Of a stretch of DNA of 64,000 nucleotides, positions 45,953-54,290 are shown piece after piece; within the stretch, counting starts at the first letter, position 1; the number at the start of each line of letters is the position of its first letter. The DNA is taken from contig NZ_NGJZ01000002.1 of assembly GCF_003987595.1 (NCBI RefSeq), forward strand, positions 248,001 through 312,000, given 5' to 3'. The DNA comes from Vagococcus entomophilus. GTDB lineage: Bacteria > Bacillota > Bacilli > Lactobacillales > Vagococcaceae. The notes beneath the pieces were generated by a model, which had not been told where the DNA came from, did no database searches, and saw nothing but the letters and a program-made list of their open reading frames with translations. The position numbers and the translations under genes are program-made.

Positions 45953-47656
45953 TTAGCATTGGATGACTTTTGTTTTGCGCTTTTCAAAGATAAAGATACT
46001 AAGCAGTAAGAGCCAGACAAAGGGAATTGCTATTTTATAAGGACGAATAAATGCAATCGTCATATATTTTTTCACAGCTTTCGAGATAGAAGAACGATAA
46101 GTAACTACTTCTTGATTCATTTTTTTGCTTTTATTTTTAACAGTAACCGCAATCTCTGCTTGTACTTTTTTCTTTGTTGCATCTGGCCATTGTGTACCGT
46201 TATGTGCAACCAAGTACGCTTGTGTTTCTTTTTGAATCAATTTCGTTTGGTCCTTAGAACTAATAGCAGGCCCACGGTCGAGCGAGGTACTTTCAGTGGC
46301 ATAGAGATTTCGATGTGTTGCGTTTAAGATTTGCTTTCTTTGAGCCGGGCTGGTTTCTATTTTGTTTACTTCAGTTTGGGCTGTTGAAAAAACTTGTGCT
46401 TTGGCTGTTTGTAGATTTGATGATAAGGCGGAGACGAAGATTGCAACCGCAAGTAGTGTACCGATTTGCCTAAAGACACCAGTTACACTTTGAGAGGCAG
46501 TAAGTAATTCACCTGTAAAACGACCCGCACTTAAAACAGTGATGGGACCGATAATAATTCCGTATCCTGAACCAATCAGAATGCAAGCAAGCTCAAATTG
46601 CCAATAAATATTCGGGTTCATAAATGCAAGTACAACATAGCCTGTGGCAAGACCAGTGATGCCCAAAGCAATCAACAAGCGACTCCCCATTTTTTTCAGC
46701 AACAAGCCACTGATTGGTGAAAAGAGAAAGACCATTGCAGATGCTGGGGTAATCATAAGAGCAGCAGTTAATTCGTTATATCCTTGAATTTTGGTGAAAA
46801 AACTAGGCATTAAAACCATCAGTGCCACAAAGAATATTCCAGAAAAAACAGTGACAATAATCGCACCTGTAAAGTGTCGATAGCGAAATAAGGCTAGTGG
46901 AATCATTGGTTCACAGGTAGTAGATTCTTGCCAAATAAACAGACCAAGCGAGAGTGCAAAGACAAGAAGTAAGCTTAAGACTTTGAAACTTGTCCAGCCC
47001 CATTCACTTCCTTTGACAAGTGCTAGAGCTAACGAGAATAGCATCAAAATTGCCAGAAACATCCCTAGTAAATCAATCTTTGCTTTTACAACTGTTTCAT
47101 TTTTCATTGGGAGTAAAAGTAGACACAGGATAATCGAAAGTAAGACTAAGGGGATATTGATAGAAAAAATTCCGCGCCAACCTAAAAACTGAGTGAGTAG
47201 ACCACCAATAGTAGGACCAAATGCAGCGGCTAGGCCTTGGGTCAGCCCGAGTACTAAAATTGCTTTGTCTCGTTTATTTGCTTCTAGTGCGTTGATTCCG
47301 ATTGTCATACTAGCGGGGAAAACAATCGCTGCACCGAGACTTTGGAGCTCTCGACCAGCAATCAGTATTGCTACTGTAGAGCTAGAAGCAGAGAGTAAAG
47401 AACCAAAGAAAAAGAGAATAAGACCGACCAAATAAACTTTGTGCCGACCTAGTTGATCCGACATCCGACCTAATGGGATTGTAAGTGCAGCAAAGGTAAT
47501 CGTGTAAACATTTAAAGCCCATTGAAGGGTACTCAGATCTGTCTTAAGTCCAACCTGGATTGCGGGTAGGGCAATATTCATGACCGTTGTATCAAGCATA
47601 CAGAGAAAGATTCCGATGGACATGGTCATCAAAATAATCGTTTGCTTCTTTTTCAA
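45953..47656 (-). CDS. DHA2-family multidrug efflux transporter (14 TM)
   Basis: A 567-residue MFS protein of the EmrB/QacA type with 14 predicted helices. The DHA2 helix-1 motif LDTTVMNIALPAI, motif A GRMSDQLGRHKVYL and motif C-like GLAAAFGPTIGGLL are present. A ~120-residue hydrophilic loop lies between the last two helices. The TTG at 47656 is chosen because AAAGGAGTG precedes it; the ATG at 47695 lies in the operator region. It is divergent from a TetR gene, the usual arrangement for a drug-induced pump. Substrates are unknown. Confidence 0.88.
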   Translation of the reverse strand: MKKKQTIILMTMSIGIFLCMLDTTVMNIALPAIQVGLKTDLSTLQWALNVYTITFAALTIPLGRMSDQLGRHKVYLVGLILFFFGSLLSASSSTVAILIAGRELQSLGAAIVFPASMTIGINALEANKRDKAILVLGLTQGLAAAFGPTIGGLLTQFLGWRGIFSINIPLVLLSIILCLLLLPMKNETVVKAKIDLLGMFLAILMLFSLALALVKGSEWGWTSFKVLSLLLVFALSLGLFIWQESTTCEPMIPLALFRYRHFTGAIIVTVFSGIFFVALMVLMPSFFTKIQGYNELTAALMITPASAMVFLFSPISGLLLKKMGSRLLIALGITGLATGYVVLAFMNPNIYWQFELACILIGSGYGIIIGPITVLSAGRFTGELLTASQSVTGVFRQIGTLLAVAIFVSALSSNLQTAKAQVFSTAQTEVNKIETSPAQRKQILNATHRNLYATESTSLDRGPAISSKDQTKLIQKETQAYLVAHNGTQWPDATKKKVQAEIAVTVKNKSKKMNQEVVTYRSSISKAVKKYMTIAFIRPYKIAIPFVWLLLLSIFIFEKRKTKVIQC

Positions 47657-47750
47657 AAAAATCACTCCTTTATATTGATTGATAACACTATACATCGTGC
47701 TATACTAAATAAGAATAATTAGGTTACACAAAGGAGGAAAATTGTAAACC
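47657..47750. promoter_or_regulatory. Divergent control region, DHA2 pump / TetR
   Basis: A 94-base intergenic region with a repeated CTATAC element (CACTATAC-N4-TGCTATAC, 47688-47707) that may be the TetR operator. AAGGAGG at 47731-47737 precedes the TetR ATG by 13 bases, longer than usual. Confidence 0.4.
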
Positions 47751-48305
47751 ATGTCGCCACAAGAGCTAAAACAACAGAAACTAAAAGCAATCTACCGAGG
47801 GCTATTAACGCTGCTACAAAATCGGAGTTTAAGTGATATTACAATCTCAGAGTTATGCAGAGAAGCAGAGGTCTCTCGAACATATTATTATCGTAATTTT
47901 TCATCTTTTCAAGAAATCATTGCGAAATATCAAGAACAATCAATTATTTCGTATTTGCGTCTCGTCCCACATGCCACTTCTATTGAATTCTCTAAGCTGA
48001 TGACAGTATATTTTCAGTTGATGGGGGCGCATGCAACGGAAACCTTATTGTTAATCAATGCAGGGTTAACGGATGTCTTAATCAGTACCTTTAGACGTGT
48101 CTATCTTTTTTTAATCCATCATGGGTATATCGACTCCTCCAATACACAGCGTGGAAAAAACAAATTTTTTGCCAGCTTTATTGCAGGCGCAGTCATTTCC
48201 ACAGAGGTTGAATGGCTAAAAAGTGGGATGAAAGAAAGCCCCGCACAAATGGGTGTAATCTTAAAAAAAATGTTTGATTTTTCGGATGCAACAATAAAAA
48301 ATTGA
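47751..48305 (+). CDS. TetR-family regulator
   Basis: A 184-residue repressor. The N-terminal helix-turn-helix (LSDITISELCREAEVSRTYYYRNF) is characteristic of TetR regulators, the rest is an all-helical ligand and dimer domain. It is divergent from the DHA2 pump, which it most likely represses; the YYYRNF and C-terminal pattern fit the group with a TetR_C_8-like domain. Confidence 0.88.
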   Translation: MSPQELKQQKLKAIYRGLLTLLQNRSLSDITISELCREAEVSRTYYYRNFSSFQEIIAKYQEQSIISYLRLVPHATSIEFSKLMTVYFQLMGAHATETLLLINAGLTDVLISTFRRVYLFLIHHGYIDSSNTQRGKNKFFASFIAGAVISTEVEWLKSGMKESPAQMGVILKKMFDFSDATIKN

Positions 48306-48473
48306 TGTTAATTTAACTGGGATAACGACGTGTCAAGTTCTGCTAAACTAGGCTTACAAGAAATCAGCAAAACGAGCAAGACTTTCAACCTGTGCTTACT
48401 TAATAAAGTAGCTGCTAAAAAAATGTAGGTTGCGAGAAGATCAAACAAATTATGAGCATTTTAGGAGGCGCCT

Positions 48474-49553
48474 ATGATTAAGGATCAAGCAAAAATCGAT
48501 GAATACTATACCATGCTCCAAAACAAGAATTCCCAGTATGAAGGGATTTTCTTTGTTGGAGTCAAAACAACGGGGATATTTTGTCGTCCCACATGCCCCG
48601 CAAAAAAACCATTAAAAGAAAATTGTGAGTTTTTCCATGACGCGCAAGAAGCCCTACTAGCTGCTTATCGGCCATGTAAAAGATGTAAGCCACTGACAAA
48701 TCAAAGTTATTTGTCAGATGATGTGAGAAAGTTAGTGGAGGCAGTGGAAAAAAATCCACAAAAAAAATGGATGGATAAAGATTTTGATGAGCTGGCGATT
48801 CATCCGAATACTGCCCGCAGACAGTTTAAAAAAAATTTTGGTATGACGTTCATCGAGTATTCAAGAGCAAGAAGACTAGGACTTGCCTTTAAAGAGATTC
48901 GAGCAGGAAATCCTTTGATTCAGGCACAATTAGAGAGTGGATTTGACTCGGGAAATGGTTTTCGAGATGCTTTTTCTAAGATAATGGGGGAACTCCCATC
49001 AAAGAGTAAAGAGGTTTTGGCACTTTCTTCTTCGTGGATAGAAACCAAACTTGGCGCGATGCTTGTGATTAGTGATAAAGAGAAAATTTATTTGTTAGAA
49101 TTTGTCGATCGTCGTGGACTTGAAAATGAGATTGTTCGGTTGAGGAAGCGGTTAAATGCAGCGATTATCCCACAACGGACAAAGGTGATGGAGCAGCTTG
49201 AGCAAGAGCTTTGGGAGTACTTTGAAGGCAAGCGTATGGATTTTGAGGTACCACTATTTCGGTTAGGCTCCGATTTCGAAAAAGAGGTGTGGTCACAATT
49301 GCAACAAACAAAAGTAGGGGAAACCATGGCGTATAAACAATTAGCGACTCGGGTTGGAAATAGTAAGGCTTCACGAGCGGTAGCGAATGCAAATGGAAAA
49401 AATCAATTAGCACTCCTAATTCCATGTCACCGGATTATTGCTAGTGACGGAGGGATTGGCGGATATGGTGGAGGAATTGAACGCAAAAAATGGTTGATTC
49501 AACACGAGAAAACCATGGCTGAAAAAATGGCAAGGAAAGAAGACCAAGCGTAG
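48474..49553 (+). CDS. ada: Ada: methylphosphotriester sensor/activator fused to O6-methylguanine-DNA methyltransferase
   Basis: A 359-residue DNA alkylation repair and regulatory protein. The N-terminal Ada zinc domain has Cys37 and Cys41 (FCRPTCPAK) and CKRC; Cys37 is the expected methyl acceptor. An AraC-type helix-turn-helix (~85-180; HPNTARRQFKKNFGMTFIEYSRARR) and a C-terminal suicidal methyltransferase with Cys318 in IPCHRII and GGYGGGIERKKWL follow. The full Ada layout in one chain is more typical of proteobacteria; Bacillus splits it. Single gene with a strong terminator. Confidence 0.93.
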   Translation: MIKDQAKIDEYYTMLQNKNSQYEGIFFVGVKTTGIFCRPTCPAKKPLKENCEFFHDAQEALLAAYRPCKRCKPLTNQSYLSDDVRKLVEAVEKNPQKKWMDKDFDELAIHPNTARRQFKKNFGMTFIEYSRARRLGLAFKEIRAGNPLIQAQLESGFDSGNGFRDAFSKIMGELPSKSKEVLALSSSWIETKLGAMLVISDKEKIYLLEFVDRRGLENEIVRLRKRLNAAIIPQRTKVMEQLEQELWEYFEGKRMDFEVPLFRLGSDFEKEVWSQLQQTKVGETMAYKQLATRVGNSKASRAVANANGKNQLALLIPCHRIIASDGGIGGYGGGIERKKWLIQHEKTMAEKMARKEDQA

Positions 49554-49617
49554 AAATTAATTAAGTCCGTCTTTTGTGGGAATAATCGAAAATAAAAGTG
49601 AATACTAATTAGAAAAA

Positions 49618-49662
49618 AACTGAGCCCAAGTGATGTAGCATCTTGGGCTCAGTCTTTTTTTA
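49618..49662 (+). terminator. Terminator of ada
   Basis: Arms ACTGAGCCCAAG and CTTGGGCTCAGT with an 11-base loop and a seven-T run. Confidence 0.9.
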
Positions 49663-49683
49663 GGTAAGAGTAGGCTAAAACAC

Positions 49684-49714
49684 TTGACATTAACGTTTGG
49701 TGTAATGTTAGTCT
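49684..49714 (+). promoter_or_regulatory. MerR-type autoregulated promoter
   Basis: TTGACA (49684-49689) and TAGTCT (49709-49714) are 19 bases apart; the dyad ACATTA...TAATGT (49687-49708) sits between them, directly upstream of a MerR gene. Confidence 0.6.
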
Positions 49715-49738
49715 AAAGCTAGAAAGGGAAGGATACAG

Positions 49739-50170
49739 GTGAATATCAAAGAATTTGCGGAACGCACGCACGCAACACCTAGAACTATTCGTTTTTATGA
49801 AGAAAAAGGGCTACTGTGCCCTAAAAGAAATGACAATGGTTATCGGGATTACCAGGAAGAGGACGTCTTAGAGATGAAGACGATCTTAGCTTTAAAAACG
49901 GCTAATCTATCACTAGAAGATATCGCGAGGATTGTCGCATTAAAAAATAGAGAAACTTCTTTGTTGTGTAAAGAAGAAACTTTAAGCTTCTTGGAGCGAC
50001 AAATTTCACAATTAGCGCTTCAAATCAAACTAACGCAACTCGTTCATGACCAATTTGTAGCGATCAAATCAGTGGTACAAAAAAGTGAGGGTGAAGCAGA
50101 TATGACGAAGGTACTATCAATTTTAAAACAGCTAGAACGTGGGGGAATAGAGCATGAGAAAGACAATTAA
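49739..50170 (+). CDS. MerR-family regulator
   Basis: A 143-residue MerR protein: winged helix at the N-terminus (NIKEFAERTHATPRTIRFYEEKGLL, NGYRDYQEEDVLEM) and a dimer helix with an ALKTANLSLEDIARIV region. A single cysteine in LLCKEE does not make a metal site. GTG start, GGGAAGGA upstream. The DUF4260-like membrane protein gene overlaps its end by 17 bases, so the two form an operon behind a MerR-type promoter. Confidence 0.88.
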   Translation: MNIKEFAERTHATPRTIRFYEEKGLLCPKRNDNGYRDYQEEDVLEMKTILALKTANLSLEDIARIVALKNRETSLLCKEETLSFLERQISQLALQIKLTQLVHDQFVAIKSVVQKSEGEADMTKVLSILKQLERGGIEHEKDN

Positions 50171-50495
50171 ACTAGAATTTTTCACATTATTTTTGACCAT
50201 AGTGTATACTTACTTTTTTGTATTCAATTATTCGGGAAAGTTATTTTTCTTTTTATTTTTCGTCCCGGATGTATCAATGGTTGGGTATATTTTTGGGAAC
50301 AAGCTCGGAGCAAAAGTTTACAATTTAGGACATAATCTAATTCTACCAAGTCTCTTAATGATAGGGTCTCTTATTTGTCAGCAAGAGATTGGCATACAAC
50401 TTTCATTGATTTGGGCGAGTCATATTTATATGGACCGAACGATGGGATATGGGCTGAAATATCAAACGGGCTTTAAGCAGACACACCTCACTTGA
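50154..50495 (+). CDS. DUF4260-like membrane protein
   Basis: A 113-residue protein with three or four membrane helices. The C-terminal motif HIYMDRTMGYGLKY and the PDVSMVGYIFGNKLGA.VYN region match the DUF4260 family, whose function is not known. It overlaps the MerR gene and is probably its target. Confidence 0.8.
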   Translation: MRKTIKLEFFTLFLTIVYTYFFVFNYSGKLFFFLFFVPDVSMVGYIFGNKLGAKVYNLGHNLILPSLLMIGSLICQQEIGIQLSLIWASHIYMDRTMGYGLKYQTGFKQTHLT

Positions 50496-50698
50496 GTATA
50501 AAAAGATACCCCAGAGCATGGAGAAATGTAGGAGATTAACAGCACGAAAAAAGTTCTGAAAAAAGTTCTAAGAGGAGCAAAATAGGTCAAGAAAAATTTA
50601 TAGGAACGGCGAAAAACGTAAATGAAAAAAACTATTTTTTGATTCACGGATATAGAGCGAACACTCTGGCTAATTGGTTTTCTTGGCTATAAAGAGAA
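50496..50698 (+). other. Gap with no supported gene
   Basis: AT-rich sequence with several stops in all forward frames. GAGGAG at 50572 is not followed by a sustained reading frame. It may hold gene remnants. Confidence 0.3.
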
Positions 50699-50998
50699 TT
50701 GGTCTCTTTGAATCAACAGGAGATACAGCAGGCCAATTTGATTTTGGTTGTGGGTTTTGATGAAACTTTATGGACACAACTGCAATTAGTAAACTTTACC
50801 CAAACCTCTATTGATTATGCAAAAATTTTACCGAAAATAATTCAAGCAGTAGTGATTTCGGCCCTCAACATCTCTATTGTTCAACATACTTATTCTGAAA
50901 CACTGGCACGCCATTTAAGGTGTAAATTTATCTTGATGCCAGAGGGGAAACTTTTTATCGACCAAGACGAAATCTATCCGCTCCCTGTTGTGTAGAAC
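50699..50998 (+). CDS. Hypothetical ORF, possibly a gene remnant
   Basis: A 98-codon frame starting with TTG, read from 50699 to the stop around 50995. The residues (QQANLILVVGFDETLW, later YSETLARHLRCKFILMPEG) look protein-like, with an alternating alpha/beta pattern loosely like a PTS EIIB or Rossmann fold. Only AAAGAGAA precedes the TTG and is too close. It could be a fragment of a larger, degraded gene. Function unknown. Confidence 0.35.
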
Positions 50999-51000
50999 GG

Positions 51001-51037
51001 GCTAGTAAGCTTGTTACAGACTACTAGCTGAGTTTTT
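51001..51037. terminator. Hairpin between convergent units
   Basis: GCTAGTA and TACTAGC with a 14-base loop, then TGAG and five T. Confidence 0.5.
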
Positions 51038-51118
51038 CTCATTACTCTAAGAAATAGTCTGAAATTATTAAAAGTCACAGAATGTTTTTCTGGATGTCCT
51101 GATCGTTTTGGAATTTCT

Positions 51119-51910
51119 CTAGGATAAAAAGCTTAAATCTATTGGTGTTTGGTTTGTTTTAAGTTTATAGACAAAGAGATCGACTGCGCCAATTGAGCGG
51201 GTCCTGTCAGCTTGAAGCTGCTTGTTAGAAGTAACCGTCTTTTCAGGTAAAACAGCTAGGGCATCCCCTGCGCTTACTAGGGAAAGCAACACATCTAGTG
51301 TATCTACTTCAATCAATGAAATGCTTTGTTCTTGTTTCTTGGTGAGAGTAGACAACGTTGCCAAGCGATAAGGACAGTTAGGATCTCGGCTCACAACAAT
51401 TTTGGTTGGCATATTCAAAGTCTCTCTCTTAGCAGCATAGCACCAAACGATTTTCTCGCGGATTTGTTTTAAGCAGTGGAACTCAGGGGAAGGATATGCT
51501 CGGTTTGTTAAGATAATGGCTACATGACCTTCTTTCAAACGTACAAAAAGCTCAGATATTAAAAAAGTATAGACAGTAACATGGGGATTTACGTAAGCTT
51601 TTTTTAGATAGTTGCTTGAGATTGTCGGAGTCGCCCCAATGCGCAGCGTGGCGATTTTCTGATGAAAGTGTTGTTCCATGTCTGAAACGGTGGTCAGAAT
51701 CTGCTGCGCATACTTTAAAAAATCCGCCCCATTCTGGGTTAAAACCATCCCTTTATTACTTCTAGTAAATAAAGTAAGGCCAATTTCTTCTTCTAGCTTC
51801 GTGACTCGTTTGCTAATAGCTGATTGAACATAACCAAGCTTTTCTGCAGTTTTACTAGTGGATTTTGATTGCACTACTTCATAAAAAATCTGTAAGTCTT
51901 TTGTATCCAT
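51119..51910 (-). CDS. LysR-family regulator
   Basis: A 263-residue LysR-type regulator. The N-terminal helix-turn-helix is canonical (LQIFYEVVQSKSTSKTAEKLGYVQSAISKRV, EEEIGLTLFTRSNKGM). The effector domain is shorter than usual (full LysR ~295), with the strands still recognisable (LRIGATPTI, SAGDALAVLPE). GGGGGAA precedes the ATG. It is divergent from the DUF4865 gene, which it probably controls. Confidence 0.9.
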   Translation of the reverse strand: MDTKDLQIFYEVVQSKSTSKTAEKLGYVQSAISKRVTKLEEEIGLTLFTRSNKGMVLTQNGADFLKYAQQILTTVSDMEQHFHQKIATLRIGATPTISSNYLKKAYVNPHVTVYTFLISELFVRLKEGHVAIILTNRAYPSPEFHCLKQIREKIVWCYAAKRETLNMPTKIVVSRDPNCPYRLATLSTLTKKQEQSISLIEVDTLDVLLSLVSAGDALAVLPEKTVTSNKQLQADRTRSIGAVDLFVYKLKTNQTPIDLSFLS

Positions 51911-52025
51911 CTGAATTCCCCCTTCTCTATTCCAATATGGAATATCTAGCGTGATGATTCTTCATTATACAGCAGAAAGGGGGAACTGTATAATTTGATT
52001 TGTAACAAGAAAGGTGGAGAACGAA

Positions 52026-52541
52026 ATGAATGCTATGCAATACAAAATCAAGTTACCAAATGATTATGATATGAACAAGATTAGGGAAAGGGTCGCACAG
52101 AATGGGATGAAAACAGATGGATTTGAAGACTTGGAAATGAAAGCTTACCTCATAAAAGATACGCCTACAAAAAAAGAATACGCCCCACTCTATATTTGGA
52201 AGCAACAAGCTGGAATGAATCACTTTATTTTTGATGGTTTTTATGACAATATTTTAAGCACTTTTGGCTGGCAAAAAATCAATATCGCCATCCCTTATAT
52301 TGTCGAATTAAACCCAACAATTCAAAATGCCAAATATGTTTTAGAAGTTGAACAAGAAATCAACGAAACTGCTCATATGGCAGGCCTGAACTTCAGCGTG
52401 GAAAACGTCCCATATGAAGCTAGAGTATTGGTATATAATCCAGATAAATGGAAAAAAGTAGAATTTTACTTTTTGGAGGATATCCCCCAAAGTTTGGAAG
52501 CAACAGCCTCTATTTATGAGATACTGCATGTATCACAATAA
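52026..52541 (+). CDS. DUF4865-family protein
   Basis: A 171-residue soluble protein. The segments MQYKIKLPNDYDM, KTDGFEDLEMKAYLI, YAPLYIWKQ..GMNHFIFDGFYDNIL and FGWQKINI match the DUF4865 family, commonly found beside LysR regulators; its reaction is unknown. ATG 52026 has GGTGGAG 7 bases upstream, so the GTG at 52014 lies in the ribosome site. Confidence 0.83.
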   Translation: MNAMQYKIKLPNDYDMNKIRERVAQNGMKTDGFEDLEMKAYLIKDTPTKKEYAPLYIWKQQAGMNHFIFDGFYDNILSTFGWQKINIAIPYIVELNPTIQNAKYVLEVEQEINETAHMAGLNFSVENVPYEARVLVYNPDKWKKVEFYFLEDIPQSLEATASIYEILHVSQ

Positions 52542-52625
52542 AGATTACTGGCTAAGTTTTAGTGGGAAAAGTTTTTTTCACGCAAGTGTTAGTTTTTAAG
52601 GTGAATTCTTCTTATTACAAGTCAA

Positions 52626-52652
52626 GAGTAATAAAGCTTTTTTATTACTTTT
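52626..52652 (+). terminator. Likely terminator after DUF4865
   Basis: GAGTAATAAA and TTTATTACTTTT around a 5-base loop; AT-rich stem. Confidence 0.5.
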
Positions 52653-52750
52653 GGCTTATTTGTGTTAGTTGTTGGTCAAAAAAGAATCATTCATTATCGC
52701 GTCTCAGAGAGTGGAGTGAATGAGAAAATAAAAAAATAGGAGAATTACAA

Positions 52751-52790
52751 AGAAAACGCTTGCATTGAAGTGCGCTCTAGGGTATATAAT
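52751..52790 (+). promoter_or_regulatory. Phosphatase-gene promoter with cre overlapping the -35
   Basis: TTGCAT (52760-52765) with TATATA at 17 bases (52783-52788) or TATAAT at 19 (52785-52790). The minus strand of 52751-52765 fits cre WTGNAANCGNWNNCW at every position. A partial dyad TTGAAGTGCGCTCTAG after the -35 also resembles MerR operators. The rest of 52542-52873 holds no gene. Confidence 0.6.
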
Positions 52791-52873
52791 GACTATAGTA
52801 GTTAAAATGGTATGTTATTTGAAAAAATGTCTCGAAGAGGAAACACAAAAAAATGAAAGAAAGAGGGAACAGG

Positions 52874-53452
52874 ATGAAAACCGTATATTTAGTTAGACAT
52901 GGTCAGACTTTATTCAATGTGCAACACAAAATACAGGGGGTTTGTGATTCTCCACTAACAAAGACTGGAATAAACCAAGCAAAAATTGCTCGTGAACATC
53001 TGGAAAAGCAAGGCATTCAGTTCGAAGAGGCGTATGCTTCCACATCTGAAAGAGCGGTAGATACACTGGAGCTACTAGCAGATGTTCCCTACAAGAGGAT
53101 AAAAGAGTTAAGAGAATGGAATTTTGGCACGTATGAAGGCGAAGGCGAGCACTTAAACCCTCCTTTGCCTTATGAGGACTTTTTTGTTCAGTTTGGTGGG
53201 GAATCTCAGGCTCAAGTAGAAGAGCGGATCAGTCACACGATGGAAAAAATCTTGAGTGAGACAAGTGCGAGTCATATTTTAGTTGTGTCACACGGAGCTG
53301 CAATTGCTAATTTTAATCGGCATTGGGCACATACGAGTCGTGTTGGAAAGCCAAATAGAATTCAGAATTGTTCTTTGTTCAAATACAGTTATCAAGCGTC
53401 CAAATTTGTGCTAGAAGAAATCATCGAACATGATTTTAGTCATATTCAATAG
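52874..53452 (+). CDS. Histidine phosphatase (phosphoglycerate mutase-like)
   Basis: A 192-residue member of the histidine phosphatase superfamily. It has the phospho-His motif LVRHGQTLFN at the N-terminus, a second Arg in STSERAVDTLELL, Glu in REWNFGTYEGE, and the second catalytic His in VVSHGAAI. Most small members of this kind are phosphatases rather than glycolytic mutases. ATG 52874 has GAGGG upstream and gives the normal N-terminus. A cre site overlaps the -35. Confidence 0.9.
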   Translation: MKTVYLVRHGQTLFNVQHKIQGVCDSPLTKTGINQAKIAREHLEKQGIQFEEAYASTSERAVDTLELLADVPYKRIKELREWNFGTYEGEGEHLNPPLPYEDFFVQFGGESQAQVEERISHTMEKILSETSASHILVVSHGAAIANFNRHWAHTSRVGKPNRIQNCSLFKYSYQASKFVLEEIIEHDFSHIQ

Positions 53453-53534
53453 CACTATATAGCTAGTAAAATGATTCGTCTTAAAAAAATTTTGGTGTTA
53501 TAATTTGTCTAAAAGTACTTGGAGGAGAACATCA

Positions 53535-54290
53535 ATGAAAAAAATTTTACTATTTTTGCTAGATGGATATGCTGATTGGGAAGCTGGTTTTGTCAGTGCC
53601 AAGCTGAACAAACCAGAACTAGGCTTTGAAGTACAAACGATTTCTTTAGAGACGCAGACCGTCACTTCGCAAGGAAATTTTGTCACGAATACGGCGAATA
53701 CACTTGAATCATTTGATGACTTCGACAAACTCTCGGCTTTTGTTTTGATTGGTGGGACTGGTTGGGGGAATCAGCACCTAATCAAAGGGTATCATCCCAA
53801 CGTTTACGATGAAAGCTCAAGTGCAAGTATCACTGCATTGATTGATGAGTGTCTGATCCGCCAACATATAATCGTAGCGGGCATTTGTGATGGTGCTACG
53901 TTCTTAGCTGATAATGGCTATTTGAACAAAATAGATCATACGGGCAACTCGTTGGTCCATTTACAAAATAAAGGCCTTGATTACGCAGGAGCAGCACATT
54001 TCAAAGAGCTCCAAGCGGTTTCTTTTGGGAAAATCATCACGGCAAATGGGACAGCTCCATTAGAGTTTACGCGAGAACTATTGCTCTGTCTGGGGATGCT
54101 TGATGGACGGAATCAAGTGGATGAATGGTATCAGACTTATAAACAGGGGTATTTCATTATGACTTGTCATGAAACATATCAGATAGGAAAACCCTCACAA
54201 AAAAACACAAAAAATGGTTTACCCACTTTTTTGTGTTTTTTTTATTCTGCTCAATTTATTTCATTTTGCAGGCCCTGTTGCTCAAGATAA
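53535..54290 (+). CDS. DJ-1/PfpI-family protein with unusual C-terminal extension
   Basis: A class I glutamine amidotransferase-like protein; nucleophile Cys lies in AGICDGATFLAD, with FVLIGGTGWGN upstream. TTGGAGGAG precedes ATG 53535. The DJ-1 fold is complete by about residue 205 (NQVDEWYQTYKQGYF). The next ~45 codons run through an A/T-rich hairpin and end inside the convergent Mga-like gene, overlapping it by 40 bases. In the neighbouring frame a TGA would end the protein near 54171, so a single-base change may have removed the normal stop. The reaction is unknown. Confidence 0.83.
   Translation: MKKILLFLLDGYADWEAGFVSAKLNKPELGFEVQTISLETQTVTSQGNFVTNTANTLESFDDFDKLSAFVLIGGTGWGNQHLIKGYHPNVYDESSSASITALIDECLIRQHIIVAGICDGATFLADNGYLNKIDHTGNSLVHLQNKGLDYAGAAHFKELQAVSFGKIITANGTAPLEFTRELLLCLGMLDGRNQVDEWYQTYKQGYFIMTCHETYQIGKPSQKNTKNGLPTFLCFFYSAQFISFCRPCCSR
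54199..54243. terminator. Bidirectional terminator inside the DJ-1 gene's 3' extension
   Basis: AAAACACAAAAAA and TTTTTTGTGTTTT with an 11-base middle, flanked by A and T runs. It lies within the reading frame of the DJ-1 family gene, before its stop at 54288. Confidence 0.7.
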
